Shown here: positions 11,655-24,142 of the stretch, piece by piece | Numbering within the stretch: position 1 is the first letter of the stretch | Layout of the letters: each line of letters begins with the position of its first letter | Assembly (NCBI RefSeq): GCF_040958095.1 | Contig: NC_091220.1 | Span: 24,580,678 to 24,644,677, forward strand | From: Procambarus clarkii | Lineage: Eukaryota; Arthropoda; Malacostraca; Decapoda; Cambaridae | Length of the DNA: 64,000 bases | Reading direction: 5' to 3' | Made by a program: the position numbers and the translations under genes | The notes under the pieces: model-generated | The model's database searches: none | Told to the model about the DNA's origin: nothing | The model's input: the letters and a program-made list of their open reading frames with translations, nothing else

Positions 11655-12005
11655 ACCTCCAACACCCAACATGGACACATTCCAGTGCCCCAGGCCAGGC
11701 CTCCAACACCCAACATGGACACATTCCAGTGCCCCAGGCCAGGCCTCCAACACCCAACATGGACACATTCCAGTGCCCCAGGCCAGGCCTCCAACACCCA
11801 ACATGGACACATTCCAGTGCCCCAGGCCAGGCCTCCAACACCCAACATGGACACATTCCAGTGCCCCGGGCCAGGCCTCCAACACCCAACATGGACACAT
11901 TCCAGTGCCCCAGGCCAGGCCTCCAACACCCAACATGGACACATTCCAGTGCCCAGGCCAGGCCTCCAACACCCAACATGGACACATTCCAGTGCTCCGG
12001 GCCAG
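11655..12005. repeat. 44-nt minisatellite, ~8 copies (left arm)
   Basis: Units contain ccaacacccaacatggacac and attccagtgccccaggccag. Each unit ends with the phrase ccaggccaggcct, which is also the end of the adjoining 28-nt unit, so the two arrays share a half-unit. Mirror at 22776-23121. Confidence 0.95.
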
Positions 12006-14157
12006 GCCTCCAACAGCTGGTCGCCCCAGGCCAGGCCTCCAACAGCTGGTCCCCCAGGCCAGGCCTCCAATAGCTGGTCCCCCAGGCCTCCAACAGCTGG
12101 TCCCCCAGGCCTCCAACAGCTGGTCCCCCAGGCCAGGCCTCCAACAGCTGGTCGCCCCAGGCCAGGCCTCCAACAGCTGGTCGCCCAGGCCAGGCCTCCA
12201 ACAGCTGGTCCCCCAGGCCAGGCCTCCAACAGCTGGTCGCCCCAGGCCAGGCCTCCAACAGCTGGTCGCCCCAGGCCAGGCCTCCAACAGCTGGTCGCCC
12301 AGGCCAGGCCTCCAACAGCTGGTCCCCCAGGTCAGGCCTCCAACAGCTGGTCCCCCAGGCCAGGCCTCCAACAGCTGGTCCCCCAGGTCAGGCCTCCAAC
12401 AGCTGGTCGCCCCAGGCCAGGCCTCCAACAGCTGGTCCCCAGGCCAGGCCTCCAACAGCTGGTCCCACAGGTCAGGCCTCCAACAGCTGGTCCCCCAGGC
12501 CAGGCCTCCAACAGCTGGTCTCCCAGGCCAGGCCTCCAACAGCTGGTCCCCCAGGCCAGGCCTCCAACAGCTGGTCGCCCCAGGCCAGGCCTCCAACAGC
12601 TGGTCGCCCCAGGCCAGGCCTCCAACAGCTGGTCGCCCAGGCCAGGCCTCCAACAGCTGGTCCCCCAGGTCAGGCCTCCAACAGCTGGTCGCCCCAGGCC
12701 AGGCCTCCAACAGCTGGTCGCCCAGGTCAGGCCTCCAACAGCTGGTCCCCCAGGCCAGGCCTCCAACAGCTGGTCGCCCAGGCCAGGCCTCCAACAGCTG
12801 GTCCCCCAGGCCAGGCCTCCAACAGCTGGTCCCCCAGGCCAGGCCTCCAACAGCTGGTCGCCCCAGGCCAGGCCTCCAACAGCTGGTCGCCCCAGGTCAG
12901 GCCTCCAACAGCTGGTCCCCCAGGCCAGGCCTCCAACAGCTGGTCCCCCAAGCCAGGCCTCCAACAGGTGGTCCCCCAGGCCAGGCCTCCCAACAGCTGG
13001 TCTCCCAGGCCAGGCCTCCAACAGCTGGTCGCCCCAGGCCAGGCCTTCAACAGCTGGTCGCCCCCAGGTCAGGCCTCCAACAGCTGGTCGCCCCAGGCCA
13101 GGCCTCCAACAGCTGGTCGCCCCAGGCCAGGCCTCCAACAGCTGGTCGCCCAGGCCAGGCCTCCAACAGCTGGTCCCCCAGGCCAGGCCTCCAACAGCTG
13201 GTCCCCCAGGTCAGGCCTCCAACAGCTGGTCCCCCAGGTCAGGCCTCCAACAGCTGGTCCCCCAGGCCAGGCCTCCAACAGCTGGTCCCCCAGGCCTCCA
13301 ACAGCTGGTCCCCCAGGCCAGGCCTCCAACAGCTGGTCGCCCCAGGTCAGGCCTCCAACAGCTGGTCCCCCAGGCCAGGCCTCCAACAGCTGGTCCCCCA
13401 GGCCAGGCCTCCAACAGCTGGTCCCCCAGGTCAGGCCTCCAACAGCTGGTCCCCCAGGTCAGGCCTCCAACAGCTGGTCCCCCAGGCCAGGCCTCCAACA
13501 GCTGGTCCCCCAGGCCAGGCCTCCAACAGCTGGTCCCCCAGGCCAGGCCTCCAACAGCTGGTCCCCCAGGCCAGGCCTCCAACAGCTGGTCGCCCCAGGT
13601 CAGGCCTCCAACAGCTGGTCCCCCAGGCCAGGCCTCCAACAGCTGGTCCCCCAAGCCAGGCCTCCAACAGCTGGTCCCCCAGGCCAGGCCTCCAACAGCT
13701 GGTCCCCCAGGCCAGGCCTCCAACAGCTGGTCCCCCAGGCCAGGCCTCCAACAGCTGGTCCCGCAGGCCAGGCCTCCAACAGCTGGTCCCCCAGGTCAGG
13801 CCTCCAACAGCTGGTCGCCCAGGCCAGGCCTCCAACAGCTGGTCCCCCAGGCCAGGCCTCCAACAGCTGGTCGCCCCAGGTCAGGCCTCCAACAGCTGGT
13901 CCCCCAGGCCAGGCCTCCAACAGCTGGTCCCCCAGGCCAGGCCTCCAACAGCTGGTCGCCCCAGGCCAGGCCTCCAACAGCTGGTCGCCCAGGCCAGGCC
14001 TCCAACAGCTGGTCGCCCCAGGCCAGGCCTCCAACAGCTGGTCGCCCCAGGCCAGGCCTCCAACAGCTGGTCGCCCAGGCCAGGCCTCCAACAGCTGGTC
14101 GCCCCAGGCCAGGCCTCCAACAGCTGGTCGCCCAGGCCAGGCCTCCAACAGCTGGTC
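12006..14157. repeat. 27-29-nt GC-rich minisatellite, ~75 copies (left arm)
   Basis: Tandem ccaacagctggtcccccagg + ccaggcct units with cgccc/ccccc and ggcc/ggtc variants. Each contains the palindromes CAGCTG and AGGCCT. The unit is stop-free and often not a multiple of three, so very long frames occur on both strands; these are not genes. Rare variants such as cccacaggtc (near 12465) and cccgcaggcc (near 13762) reappear at mirror positions in the right arm. Confidence 0.97.
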
Positions 14158-14181
14158 CAAAAACAGGTGGACAGTCAGTTC

Positions 14182-14375
14182 AGCTGGGAGAGAGAAGGGA
14201 AGTGAACTATCAGGAGAATGGACCAAGCCACTACGACTATATAACGCTGGGAAGGGGTCAGGATAAGGACTTGGGATGGGACGGTGGGAAAGGAATGGTG
14301 CCCAACCACTTAGGAACAGTCGGGATTGAACGCCGACCAGCATGAAACTAGACCGTCGCTCTAACAGAGAGAACA
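14182..14375 (-). mobile_element. tRNA-derived SINE, family C (left arm)
   Basis: On minus: gttagagcgacggtctagtt (box A region) and gtcggcgttcaatccccgac (box B). These are followed by a tail with ggttgggcaccattcctttc and cagcgttatatagtcgtagt. It directly flanks the large minisatellite. Mirror at 20398-20592; another copy at 48108-48235. Confidence 0.75.
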
Positions 14376-15904
14376 TGTACAATAGAACACCATGGCAGTA
14401 GGTCGTAGTAAAGACGGTAGACAGGGAGCCGTAGACCCGTCCTCCATAATGTCTCACACGACACTGACAGTCTATTCCTCTGGGTAAAATCAAGGGGGTG
14501 GCGGCCTTGCCAATTCCTGATATATAAATTCTAATTATTACGCACATTACACTTAAGCAAATGCTCCAACACACTAATAATTTATTATCTCATGTAATTC
14601 TACATATTTAGATATTCTAGTCACGAAGTATTGAGCTCTAGGAAGCGTGTAACTTTTAAATTAATGGAATTTAAGTAAAGCCTATGCTTGGCTGTTACCT
14701 TTTATATATACGAGGGAACAGGGTATAACTCACTGTCTAACGTAAGTTATTTCCTCTTTTAATTTAAAATAAACCAGATAATTTTTCTGGTGGTAGATAG
14801 TTATAGTTTAGAGTATAATATTGAGTTATTAGTAATTAATAGCGAAGCTCAAACAGGTAATTATCATACTCCGCCATCTGGAGTAGTGTTGCCAGAAAGG
14901 TGTCATCATCTTACTCACGTAGGCCACTGCCTTAATAATAACTAAATTCATTATTAATTTACGCAAAAGTGGAATATTTTCCACAGTCTGAAAGTCTGCT
15001 TGTTAGTAAGGCTTTTCCCGCGCTCTTACACCTGATCATTAATGCAGATTTTGCAGAAAATAAACTCATTGCTATACCATAAAATTGACACGTGTTAATT
15101 TGTTTTGGGAGTAATGGAAGGCCAAAATTATGTCTCTATGATTATCCGATTTTCACAGAAGCGTTTTTTATTTTACCAAAACATCAAATATTTAGCATAA
15201 GTATGCCTAAAGCAAGAGGCAAATAATCTCTCGTTCGCTCTAGTCCAAAAAAAGTATTCAAGTAGATTGTGAGGCTTTTTCCAGATATTTTTAACTTCAA
15301 GAGAGATAGAGCGTTTTAACTGATGCTAGAAACCCATTTTGAGATGTTAAATATAGTTTTAAGATTAGATTTTGTTTGTAGCATCTTTTGAATTTCAGCC
15401 TGGAGCATCATAGGAGTATTTTGAACATTCAGAGAACGCTACGGTAAAACCCGGAATTAAGAGCTTGTGTTTAATACGTTCATTATGAAAACTAATTGTT
15501 CAATTTAAAATGTTTTTAAATCAATTTATCTCTCACAAATACTAATTGGAATTGTAGTCACGATAAAGAGGCTGAGAATTTAACACTGAAATTCACATCC
15601 ATTATTTTCCTAAGTATGAGTTGGATGTCTAAACTGATATTACCTTTCCAAGATTTCTTGAATTTCTTCTGTTTCAACCTAATGGCATCCACCTTCGTCT
15701 ATGGTAATTTGTGGGATTCAGTTTTATTTTATTTTGTCAGATGTTAAAGATGAGGCTACGTCCGTTTCAAGGGCTGGGGACATTTATATATGTTGGTGTG
15801 TGTATAAATTAAATATGTGTTGGTGTGAGAGGCACACCAACACACCTCTCGGTGAATATACTCTTGAGTATATTTTGATACTAGGACTATGTTCAGGATT
15901 AAAG
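14376..15904. other. Unassigned AT-rich sequence (left arm)
   Basis: About 1.5 kb of AT-rich DNA without a coding frame above about 80 codons and without a recognised repeat. Mirror at 18873-20397. Confidence 0.5.
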
Positions 15905-16160
15905 TATACTTGGTGGTTGGTCAGTAAGGTATTGTGGTGGTCTTAATAACCCTCCAGAGGTTGATAGGTCTTAAGTCCAACACTAAACTTGGTGGTTGGT
16001 CAGTAAGGTATTGTGGTGGTCTTAATAACCCTCCAGAGGTTGATAGGTCTTAAGTCCAACACCAAACTTGGTGGTTGGTCAGTAAGGTATTGTGGTGGTC
16101 TTAAATAACCCTCCAGAGGTTGATAGGTCTTAAGTCCAACACCAAACTTGGTAGTTGGTC
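15905..16160. repeat. 79-nt tandem repeat, ~3 copies (left arm)
   Basis: Units begin ttggtggttggtcagtaagg and end gataggtcttaagtccaaca, with 1-nt differences. The array runs directly into fold-back copy 3, whose first half is truncated at the junction (ggtcagttcggtccgtcctg). Mirror at 18617-18872. Confidence 0.92.
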
Positions 16161-16161
16161 A

Positions 16162-16299
16162 GTTCGGTCCGTCCTGGACCATTCTCGCAATCGACTTGAG
16201 AATGGTCCCAGGACGGACCGAAACGTCGTCGTCCCTTCACTTTCTAGTGTGTGGTTCTGGTCAACATATTTCAGCCACGTTATTGTGACTCATCGTCTG
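16162..16299. mobile_element. Fold-back element copy 3, 5'-truncated half (left arm)
   Basis: Only the inner part of the first half remains (ttcggtccgtcctggaccat); the second half is complete (tgagaatggtcccaggacgg ... cactttctagtgtgtggt) with the tail gccacgttattgtgactcat. Mirror at 18479-18616. Confidence 0.85.
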
Positions 16300-17285
16300 C
16301 AAAATCTCTTGTGTTAAAAGTTTCGTATGACAAGATTTGTCATACAAAGTCACTGATATGGATTTGCTTCTCAACATTTTTTGCATTTTAATATCTATAG
16401 CACTCAATAAAACGTGAAGATATCTCGTTGTATCCTAGGCAATCATGATATCTATTATGAAGTCTTTACCATATCTGTTATCAAATCCATTGTCACGATT
16501 ATTATTAAATTAAATATTTTAGTCTATTCTCGTTTCTTGATTCCCTATATGCAAAAACTGCCTTCGAATTGTTTACATTTGTTCTTTTCAAGGGAAATAT
16601 ACAATGACAGTTTACCTGTCTAAGCAACAATTCAAAGTGACAATCAATCATGCCTGCTAAACTAAGCAAGTATACAGTTATATCACTTAAAAGCATTAAG
16701 TGTTACTTAAAGCAAAGTCCGGAGACAAGTGACTTTAGCTCTCAGGTATGGAGCTAACGAGTAGAGGTAATTGAACCTCTCAGGTGGTTCGAGACTAGAT
16801 AGTGGGAGGTAGTTATACACAGTAACTACCAGAGATTGAGATGTCGTGGCAGCAAGGCGTGAAACATCACTTGCAAGAGCTGGCATTCCACTTGGTGGGC
16901 CTCAGCTGACCGCTAGGCTGTTTACCTCCTGAATCTGTGGAGGGAAATATGCGTTTGTTGATTGTCATATTACAGTCTAACGTTGCTGTATCTCCTTCGT
17001 GTTCCTAGCTGCCTTCGGCTGTTTTGGTTCTGCTGTATATCTTTTTTAATGCTCCAAGCTGTCTTCGGCTGTTTGGTAAATGAGATGTGGGAAGAAACAT
17101 TCCATATTTATAGTCAAAATTACAGTCTTTGTAGAACTGTATCTCTTTTGTGTTTCAAGTTAAATTTCTTTCTCTTGTTTCAGACACAGGAGATGCTAAT
17201 GTTGCTGTAGCAATAGTAAATTTATTTCAAGTCTCTCTCTCTCTCTATTTCTTGTGTTTTTGCACAGACTTAATAATTCTCCATG
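16300..17285. other. Unassigned sequence next to the axis (left arm)
   Basis: AT-rich, no coding frame above about 80 codons. It includes a ggtaattgaacctctcaggt-type segment at 16766-16790 and a short (CT)n tract at 17231-17244. A degenerate internal repeat of agctgccttcggctgttttg at about 17009-17072 is present. Mirror at 17493-18478. Confidence 0.45.
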
Positions 17286-17492
17286 CAGGCGATGAGACAC
17301 AATAACGTGGCTACAAGTAAGATGACCTAGACCACACACTAGAAGGTAAAGGGACGACGACGTTTCGTCCGTGGACAATTCTCAAGTCGACCTTGAGAAT
17401 GGTCCCGACGGACGAAACGTCGTCGTCCCTTCACCTTCTAGTGTGTGGTCTAGTCATCTTACTTTAGCACGTTATTGTGTCTCATCGCCTGC
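17286..17492. mobile_element. Fold-back element copy 4 at the palindrome axis
   Basis: Halves reading ccacacactagaaggtaaag ... gtttcgtccg and their complement meet at attctcaag / cttgagaat (17378-17386 and 17392-17400), spacer tcgac. Other copies carry the 'cacgttattgtg..catcg..ctgc' tail on only one side. Here it is present on both sides, as expected if the big palindrome was folded about the centre of this element. Both halves share a shortened cgtccg segment relative to the other copies. Confidence 0.85.
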
Positions 17493-18478
17493 ATGAGAAT
17501 TATTAAGTCTGTGCAAAAACACAAGAAATAGAGAGAGAGAGAGACTTGAAATAAATTTACTATTGCTACAGCAACATTAGCATCTCCTGTGTCTGAAACA
17601 AGAGAAAGAAATTTAACTTGAAACACAAAAGAGATACAGTTCTACAAAGACTGTAATTTGACTATAAATATGGAATGTTTCTTCCCACCATCTCATTTAC
17701 CAAACAGCCGAAGACAGCTTGGAGCATTAAAAAAGATATACAGCAGAACCAAACAGCCGAAGGCAGCTAGGAACACGAAGGAGATTACAGCAACGTTAGA
17801 CTGTAATATGACAATCAACAAACGCATATTTCCCTCCACAGATTCAGGAGGTAAACAGCCTAGCGTCAGCTGAGGCCCACCAAGTGGAATGCCAGCTCTT
17901 GCAAGTGATGTTTCACGCCTTGCTGGCCACGACATCTCAATCTCTGGTAGTTACTGTGTATAACTACCTCCCACTATCTAGTCTCGAACCACCTGAGAGG
18001 TTCAATTACCTCTACTCGTTAGCTCCATACCTGAGAGCTAAAGTCACTTGTCTCCGGACTTTGCTTTAAGTAACACTTAATGCTTTTAAGTGATATAACT
18101 GTATACTTGCTTAGTTTAGCAGGCATGATTGATTGTCACTTTGAATTGTTGCTTAGACAGGTAAACTGTCATTGTATATTTCCCTTGAAAAGAACAAATG
18201 TAAACAATTCGAAGGCAGTTTTTGCATATAGGGAATCAAGAAACAGAGAATAGACTAAAATATTTAATTTAATAATAATCGTGACAATGGATTTGATAAC
18301 AGATATGGTAAAAGACTTCATAATAGATATCATGATTGCCTAGGATACAACGAGATATCTTCACGTTTTATTGAGTGCTATTAGATATTAAAATGCAAAA
18401 AATGTTGAGAAGCAAATCCATATCAGTGACTTTTGTATGACAAATCTTGTCATACGAAACCTTTTAACACAAGAGATT
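17493..18478. other. Unassigned sequence next to the axis (right arm)
   Basis: Mirror of 16300-17285; same content with single-base indels (for example gagattacagcaacg here versus cgttgctgtatctcc on the left). Confidence 0.45.
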
Positions 18479-18616
18479 TGCAGACGATGAGTCACAATAA
18501 CGTGGCTGAAATATGTTGACCAGACCACACACTAGAAAGTGAAGGGACGACGACGTTTCGGTCCGTCCTGGACCATTCTCAAGTCGATTGCGAGAATGGT
18601 CCAGGACGGACCGAAA
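18479..18616. mobile_element. Fold-back element copy 3 (right arm)
   Basis: Mirror of 16162-16299, truncated at the same base where it meets the 79-nt array. Confidence 0.85.
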
Positions 18617-18872
18617 CTGACCAACTACCAAGTTTGGTGTTGGACTTAAGACCTATCAACCTCTGGAGGGTTATTAAGACCACCACAATACCTTACCTGA
18701 CCAACCACCAAGTTTGGTGTTGGACTTAAGACCTATCAACCTCTGGAGGGTTATTAAGACCACCACAATACCTTACTGACCAACCACCAAGTTTAGTGTT
18801 GGACTTAAGACCTATCAACCTCTGGAGGGTTATTAAGACCACCACAATACCTTACTGACCAACCACCAAGTA
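18617..18872. repeat. 79-nt tandem repeat (right arm)
   Basis: Mirror of 15905-16160, with the same order of variant units (tagtgttgg versus tggtgttgg). Confidence 0.92.
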
Positions 18873-20397
18873 TACTTTAATCCTGAACATAGTCTAGTAT
18901 CAAAATATACTCAAGAGTATATTCACCGAGAGGTGTGTTGGTGTGCCTCTCACACCAACACATATTTAATTTATACACACACCAACATATATAAATGTCC
19001 CAGCCCTTGAAACGGACGTAGCCTCATCTTTAACATCTGACAAAATAAAATAAAACTGAATCCCACAAATTACCATAGACGAAGGTGGATGCCATTAGGT
19101 TGAAACAGAAGAAATTCAAGAAATCTTGGAAAGGTAATATCAGTTTAGACATCCAACTCATACTTAGGAAAATAATGGATGTGAATTTCAGTGTTAAATT
19201 CTCAGCCTCTTTATCGTGACTACAATTCCAATTAGTATTTGTGAGAGATAAATTGATTTAAAAACATTTTAAATGAACAATTAGTTTTCATAATGAACGT
19301 ATTAAACACAAGCTCTTAATTCCGGGTTTTACCGTAGCGTTCTCTGAATGTTCAAAATACTCCTATGATGCTCCAGGCTGAAATTCAAAAGATGCTACAA
19401 ACAAAATCTAATCTTAAAACTATATTTAACATCTCAAAATGGGTTTCTAGCATCAGTTAAAACGCTCTATCTCTCTTGAAGTTAAAAATATCTGGAAAAA
19501 GCCTCACAATCTACTTGAATACTTTTTTGACTAGAGCGAACGAGAGATTATTTGCCTCTTGCTTTAGGCATACTTATGCTAAATATTTGATGTTTTGGTA
19601 AAATAAAAAACGCTTCTGTGAAAATCGGATAATCATAGAGACATAATTTTGGCCTTCCATTACTCCCAAAACAAATTAACACGTGTCAATTTTATGGTAT
19701 AGCAATGAGTTTATTTTCTGCAAAATCTGCATTAATGATCAGGTGTAAGAGCGCGGGAAAGCCTACTAACAAGCAGACTTTCAGACTGTGGAAAATATTC
19801 CACTTTTGCGTAAATTAATAATGAATTTAGTTATTATTAAGGCAGTGGCCTACGTGAGTAAGATGATGACACCTTTCTGGCAACACTACTCCAGATGGCG
19901 GAGTATGATAATTACCTGTTTGAGCTTCGCTATTAATTACTAATAACTCAATATTATACTCTAAACTATAACTATCTACCACCAGAAAAATTATCTGGTT
20001 TATTTTAAATTAAAAGAGGAAATAACTTACGTTAGACAGTGAGTTATACCCTGTTCCCCTCGTATATATAAAAGGTAACAGCCAAGCATAGGCTTTACTT
20101 AAATTCCATTAATTTAAAAGTTACACGCTTCCTAGAGCTCAATACTTCGTGACTAGAATATCTAAATATGTAGAATTACATGAGATAATAAATTATTAGT
20201 GTGTTGGAGCATTTGCTTAAGTGTAATGTGCGTAATAATTAGAATTTATATATCAGGAATTGGCAAGGCCGCCACCCCCTTGATTTTACCCAGAGGAATA
20301 GACTGTCAGTGTCGTGTGAGACATTATGGAGGACGGGTCTACGGCTCCCTGTCTACCGTCTTTACTACGACCTACTGCCATGGTGTTCTATTGTACA
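18873..20397. other. Unassigned AT-rich sequence (right arm)
   Basis: Mirror of 14376-15904; nothing identifiable. Confidence 0.5.
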
Positions 20398-20592
20398 TGT
20401 TCTCTCTGTTAGAGCGACGGTCTAGTTTCATGCTGGTCGGCGTTCAATCCCCGACTGTTCCTAAGTGGTTGGGCACCATTCCTTTCCCACCGTCCCATCC
20501 CAAGTCCTTATCCTGACCCCTTCCCAGCGTTATATAGTCGTAGTGGCTTGGTCCATTCTCCTGATAGTTCACTTCCCTTCTCTCTCCCAGCT
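20398..20592 (+). mobile_element. tRNA-derived SINE, family C (right arm)
   Basis: Mirror of 14182-14375. On plus: gttagagcgacggtctag, box B ggcgttcaatccccgac, tail with ttatatagtcgtagtggctt. Confidence 0.75.
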
Positions 20593-20615
20593 GAACTGAC
20601 TGTCCACCTGTTTTT

Positions 20616-22775
20616 GGACCAGCTGTTGGAGGCCTGGCCTGGGCGACCAGCTGTTGGAGGCCTGGCCTGGGGCGACCAGCTGTTGGAGGCCTGGCCTGGG
20701 CGACCAGCTGTTGGAGGCCTGGCCTGGGGCGACCAGCTGTTGGAGGCCTGGCCTGGGGCGACCAGCTGTTGGAGGCCTGGCCTGGGCGACCAGCTGTTGG
20801 AGGCCTGGCCTGGGGCGACCAGCTGTTGGAGGCCTGGCCTGGGGGACCAGCTGTTGGAGGCCTGGCCTGGGGGACCAGCTGTTGGAGGCCTGACCTGGGG
20901 CGACCAGCTGTTGGAGGCCTGGCCTGGGGACCAGCTGTTGGAGGCCTGGCCTGGGCGACCAGCTGTTGGAGGCCTGACCTGGGGGACCAGCTGTTGGAGG
21001 CCTGGCCTGCGGGACCAGCTGTTGGAGGCCTGGCCTGGGGGACCAGCTGTTGGAGGCCTGGCCTGGGGGACCAGCTGTTGGAGGCCTGGCCTGGGGGACC
21101 AGCTGTTGGAGGCCTGGCTTGGGGGACCAGCTGTTGGAGGCCTGGCCTGGGGGACCAGCTGTTGGAGGCCTGACCTGGGGCGACCAGCTGTTGGAGGCCT
21201 GGCCTGGGGGGACCAGCTGTTGGAGGCCTGGCCTGGGGGACCAGCTGTTGGAGGCCTGGCCTGGGGGACCAGCTGTTGGAGGCCTGGCCTGGGGGACCAG
21301 CTGTTGGAGGCCTGACCTGGGGGACCAGCTGTTGGAGGCCTGACCTGGGGGACCAGCTGTTGGAGGCCTGGCCTGGGGGACCAGCTGTTGGAGGCCTGGC
21401 CTGGGGGACCAGCTGTTGGAGGCCTGACCTGGGGCGACCAGCTGTTGGAGGCCTGGCCTGGGGGACCAGCTGTTGGAGGCCTGGGGGACCAGCTGTTGGA
21501 GGCCTGGCCTGGGGGACCAGCTGTTGGAGGCCTGACCTGGGGGACCAGCTGTTGGAGGCCTGACCTGGGGGACCAGCTGTTGGAGGCCTGGCCTGGGGGA
21601 CCAGCTGTTGGAGGCCTGGCCTGGGCGACCAGCTGTTGGAGGCCTGGCCTGGGGCGACCAGCTGTTGGAGGCCTGGCCTGGGGCGACCAGCTGTTGGAGG
21701 CCTGACCTGGGGCGACCAGCTGTTGAAGGCCTGGCCTGGGGCGACCAGCTGTTGGAGGCCTGGCCTGGGAGACCAGCTGTTGGAGGCCTGGCCTGGGGGA
21801 CCACCTGTTGGAGGCCTGGCTTGGGGGACCAGCTGTTGGAGGCCTGGCCTGGGGGACCAGCTGTTGGAGGCCTGACCTGGGGCGACCAGCTGTTGGAGGC
21901 CTGGCCTGGGGCGACCAGCTGTTGGAGGCCTGGCCTGGGGGACCAGCTGTTGGAGGCCTGGCCTGGGGGACCAGCTGTTGGAGGCCTGGCCTGGGCGACC
22001 AGCTGTTGGAGGCCTGGCCTGGGGGACCAGCTGTTGGAGGCCTGACCCTGGGCGACCAGCTGTTGGAGGCCTGGCCTGGGGCGACCAGCTGTTGGAGGCC
22101 TGACCTGGGGGACCAGCTGTTGGAGGCCTGGCCTGGGCGACCAGCTGTTGGAGGCCTGGCCTGGGGCGACCAGCTGTTGGAGGCCTGGCCTGGGGCGACC
22201 AGCTGTTGGAGGCCTGGCCTGGGGGACCAGCTGTTGGAGGCCTGGCCTGGGAGACCAGCTGTTGGAGGCCTGGCCTGGGGGACCAGCTGTTGGAGGCCTG
22301 ACCTGTGGGACCAGCTGTTGGAGGCCTGGCCTGGGGGACCAGCTGTTGGAGGCCTGGCCTGGGGCGACCAGCTGTTGGAGGCCTGACCTGGGGGACCAGC
22401 TGTTGGAGGCCTGGCCTGGGGGACCAGCTGTTGGAGGCCTGACCTGGGGGACCAGCTGTTGGAGGCCTGGCCTGGGCGACCAGCTGTTGGAGGCCTGGCC
22501 TGGGGCGACCAGCTGTTGGAGGCCTGGCCTGGGGCGACCAGCTGTTGGAGGCCTGGCCTGGGGGACCAGCTGTTGGAGGCCTGGCCTGGGCGACCAGCTG
22601 TTGGAGGCCTGGCCTGGGGCGACCAGCTGTTGGAGGCCTGGCCTGGGGGACCAGCTGTTGGAGGCCTGGGGGACCAGCTGTTGGAGGCCTGGGGGACCAG
22701 CTATTGGAGGCCTGGCCTGGGGGACCAGCTGTTGGAGGCCTGGCCTGGGGCGACCAGCTGTTGGAGGCCTGGCCC
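20616..22775. repeat. 27-29-nt GC-rich minisatellite (right arm)
   Basis: Mirror of 12006-14157. The plus strand is the G-rich strand (gaccagctgttggaggcctg + gcctggggg). Overall length matches the left array within a few bases, with scattered single-unit sequence differences (for example cctgaccctgggcgacc near 22045). Confidence 0.97.
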
Positions 22776-23121
22776 GGAGCACTGGAATGTGTCCATGTTG
22801 GGTGTTGGAGGCCTGGCCTGGGGCACTGGAATGTGTCCATGTTGGGTGTTGGAGGCCTGGCCTGGGGCACTGGAATGTGTCCATGTTGGGTGTTGGAGGC
22901 CTGGCCCGGGGCACTGGAATGTGTCCATGTTGGGTGTTGGAGGCCTGGCCTGGGGCACTGGAATGTGTCCATGTTGGGTGTTGGAGGCCTGGCCTGGGGC
23001 ACTGGAATGTGTCCATGTTGGGTGTTGGAGGCCTGGCCTGGGGCACTGGAATGTGTCCATGTTGGGTGTTGGAGGCCTGGCCTGGGGCACTGGAATGTGT
23101 CCATGTTGGGTGTTGGAGGTC
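22776..23121. repeat. 44-nt minisatellite (right arm)
   Basis: Mirror of 11655-12005 with the same ~8 units and small differences (cccgggg versus cctgggg). Confidence 0.95.
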
Positions 23122-24142
23122 GGACTTGTATTACCTTGTTCAAGAGTGCCGGCCACTCTTTAAGGCACTTCGCCAACAGCTTAAGTATATGTGGTTTACG
23201 TAATCTTAGTTTGGACCTCTTGTACCCGTGTATAAACCCGTAACTTTACATACGAATTGGTTAACAAGCAGGAGAATAGTCCACATATGTGAAAAGCCAT
23301 TATACTAATTCTCATTTTTTATTGTAATGATATAGGCAAATGTGATTAATTTCATCACTATTAATTGCAATAACCCCTTGGAATGCTCAGATTAAAATCT
23401 GTGCATTTAACATTATATTTTATAGTATATTTATGTGAGAGCTTCTTGCAGATAAGGTGTCGCAGGCAGCTTCTGGAATCAGTTTCCAGCTGACGTGTAG
23501 ATTAGGACGTCACTTGAGGATACCTTGAGTACCACCAGCCGCTTGTCCCTCTGGAACAAGACGACTCTACCCAATACACAAGTTTCCCCTGAATGTGGCG
23601 GGACTAAACTTACAGGAAAGTCTCATTCTGTCGAGGCTTTAGTAGGTAGTGAGATTAGGTAATGGTAAGTTTTCCAAACTCGCAGACAAGCAGACTGTTC
23701 TCATTAACAGGCAGACTTTCACTCAGAGAAGCAGCCTCAACTCATAGATAAGCAGAATTTCGTCGACTAGACGACGTTCACACAAGTAGGCTTTCAGACT
23801 CATTCACTACAGCATTTCTTTTGTTGTACAAAAATCGCTCATCTGGAGTTATACCTCAGAACGAGTGTAAGGTTTCAACCCCTCAACCTCTTAACCCTGT
23901 ACTTTCACTACGTTAACTCGGCCCCCCAACACCACCTTCGACCCCTATCAGACTCTACCCCTAGACTTGAGTAGGAGCGCGAGATACCGAGCATTACTCT
24001 CACTTCACTTAATTCTCGACCTTCTCCCGCTAGTGATAACCTAAGTCGGGAGAGTCTAGACAAAGTGACCTGTGTCTTAAGTCATAAATCAGCCGGGAAT
24101 GGGGGGAGAAAATAGTCAAGCGTCTGCTTCTAGTTGTGCACA
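23122..24142. other. Unassigned sequence (right arm)
   Basis: Mirror of 10633-11654; nothing identifiable. Confidence 0.45.

Noticed and set aside
11655-14157. CRISPR-like regular repeats
   Set aside because: Units are contiguous with no unique spacers, and the genome is eukaryotic.
11599-14345. Open frames of about 870 and 908 codons on plus and 420 on minus (and mirrors at 20444-23243)
   Set aside because: They are stop-free minisatellite units read in several overlapping frames on both strands. Unit length varies (27-29 nt), so no frame encodes a constant repeat.
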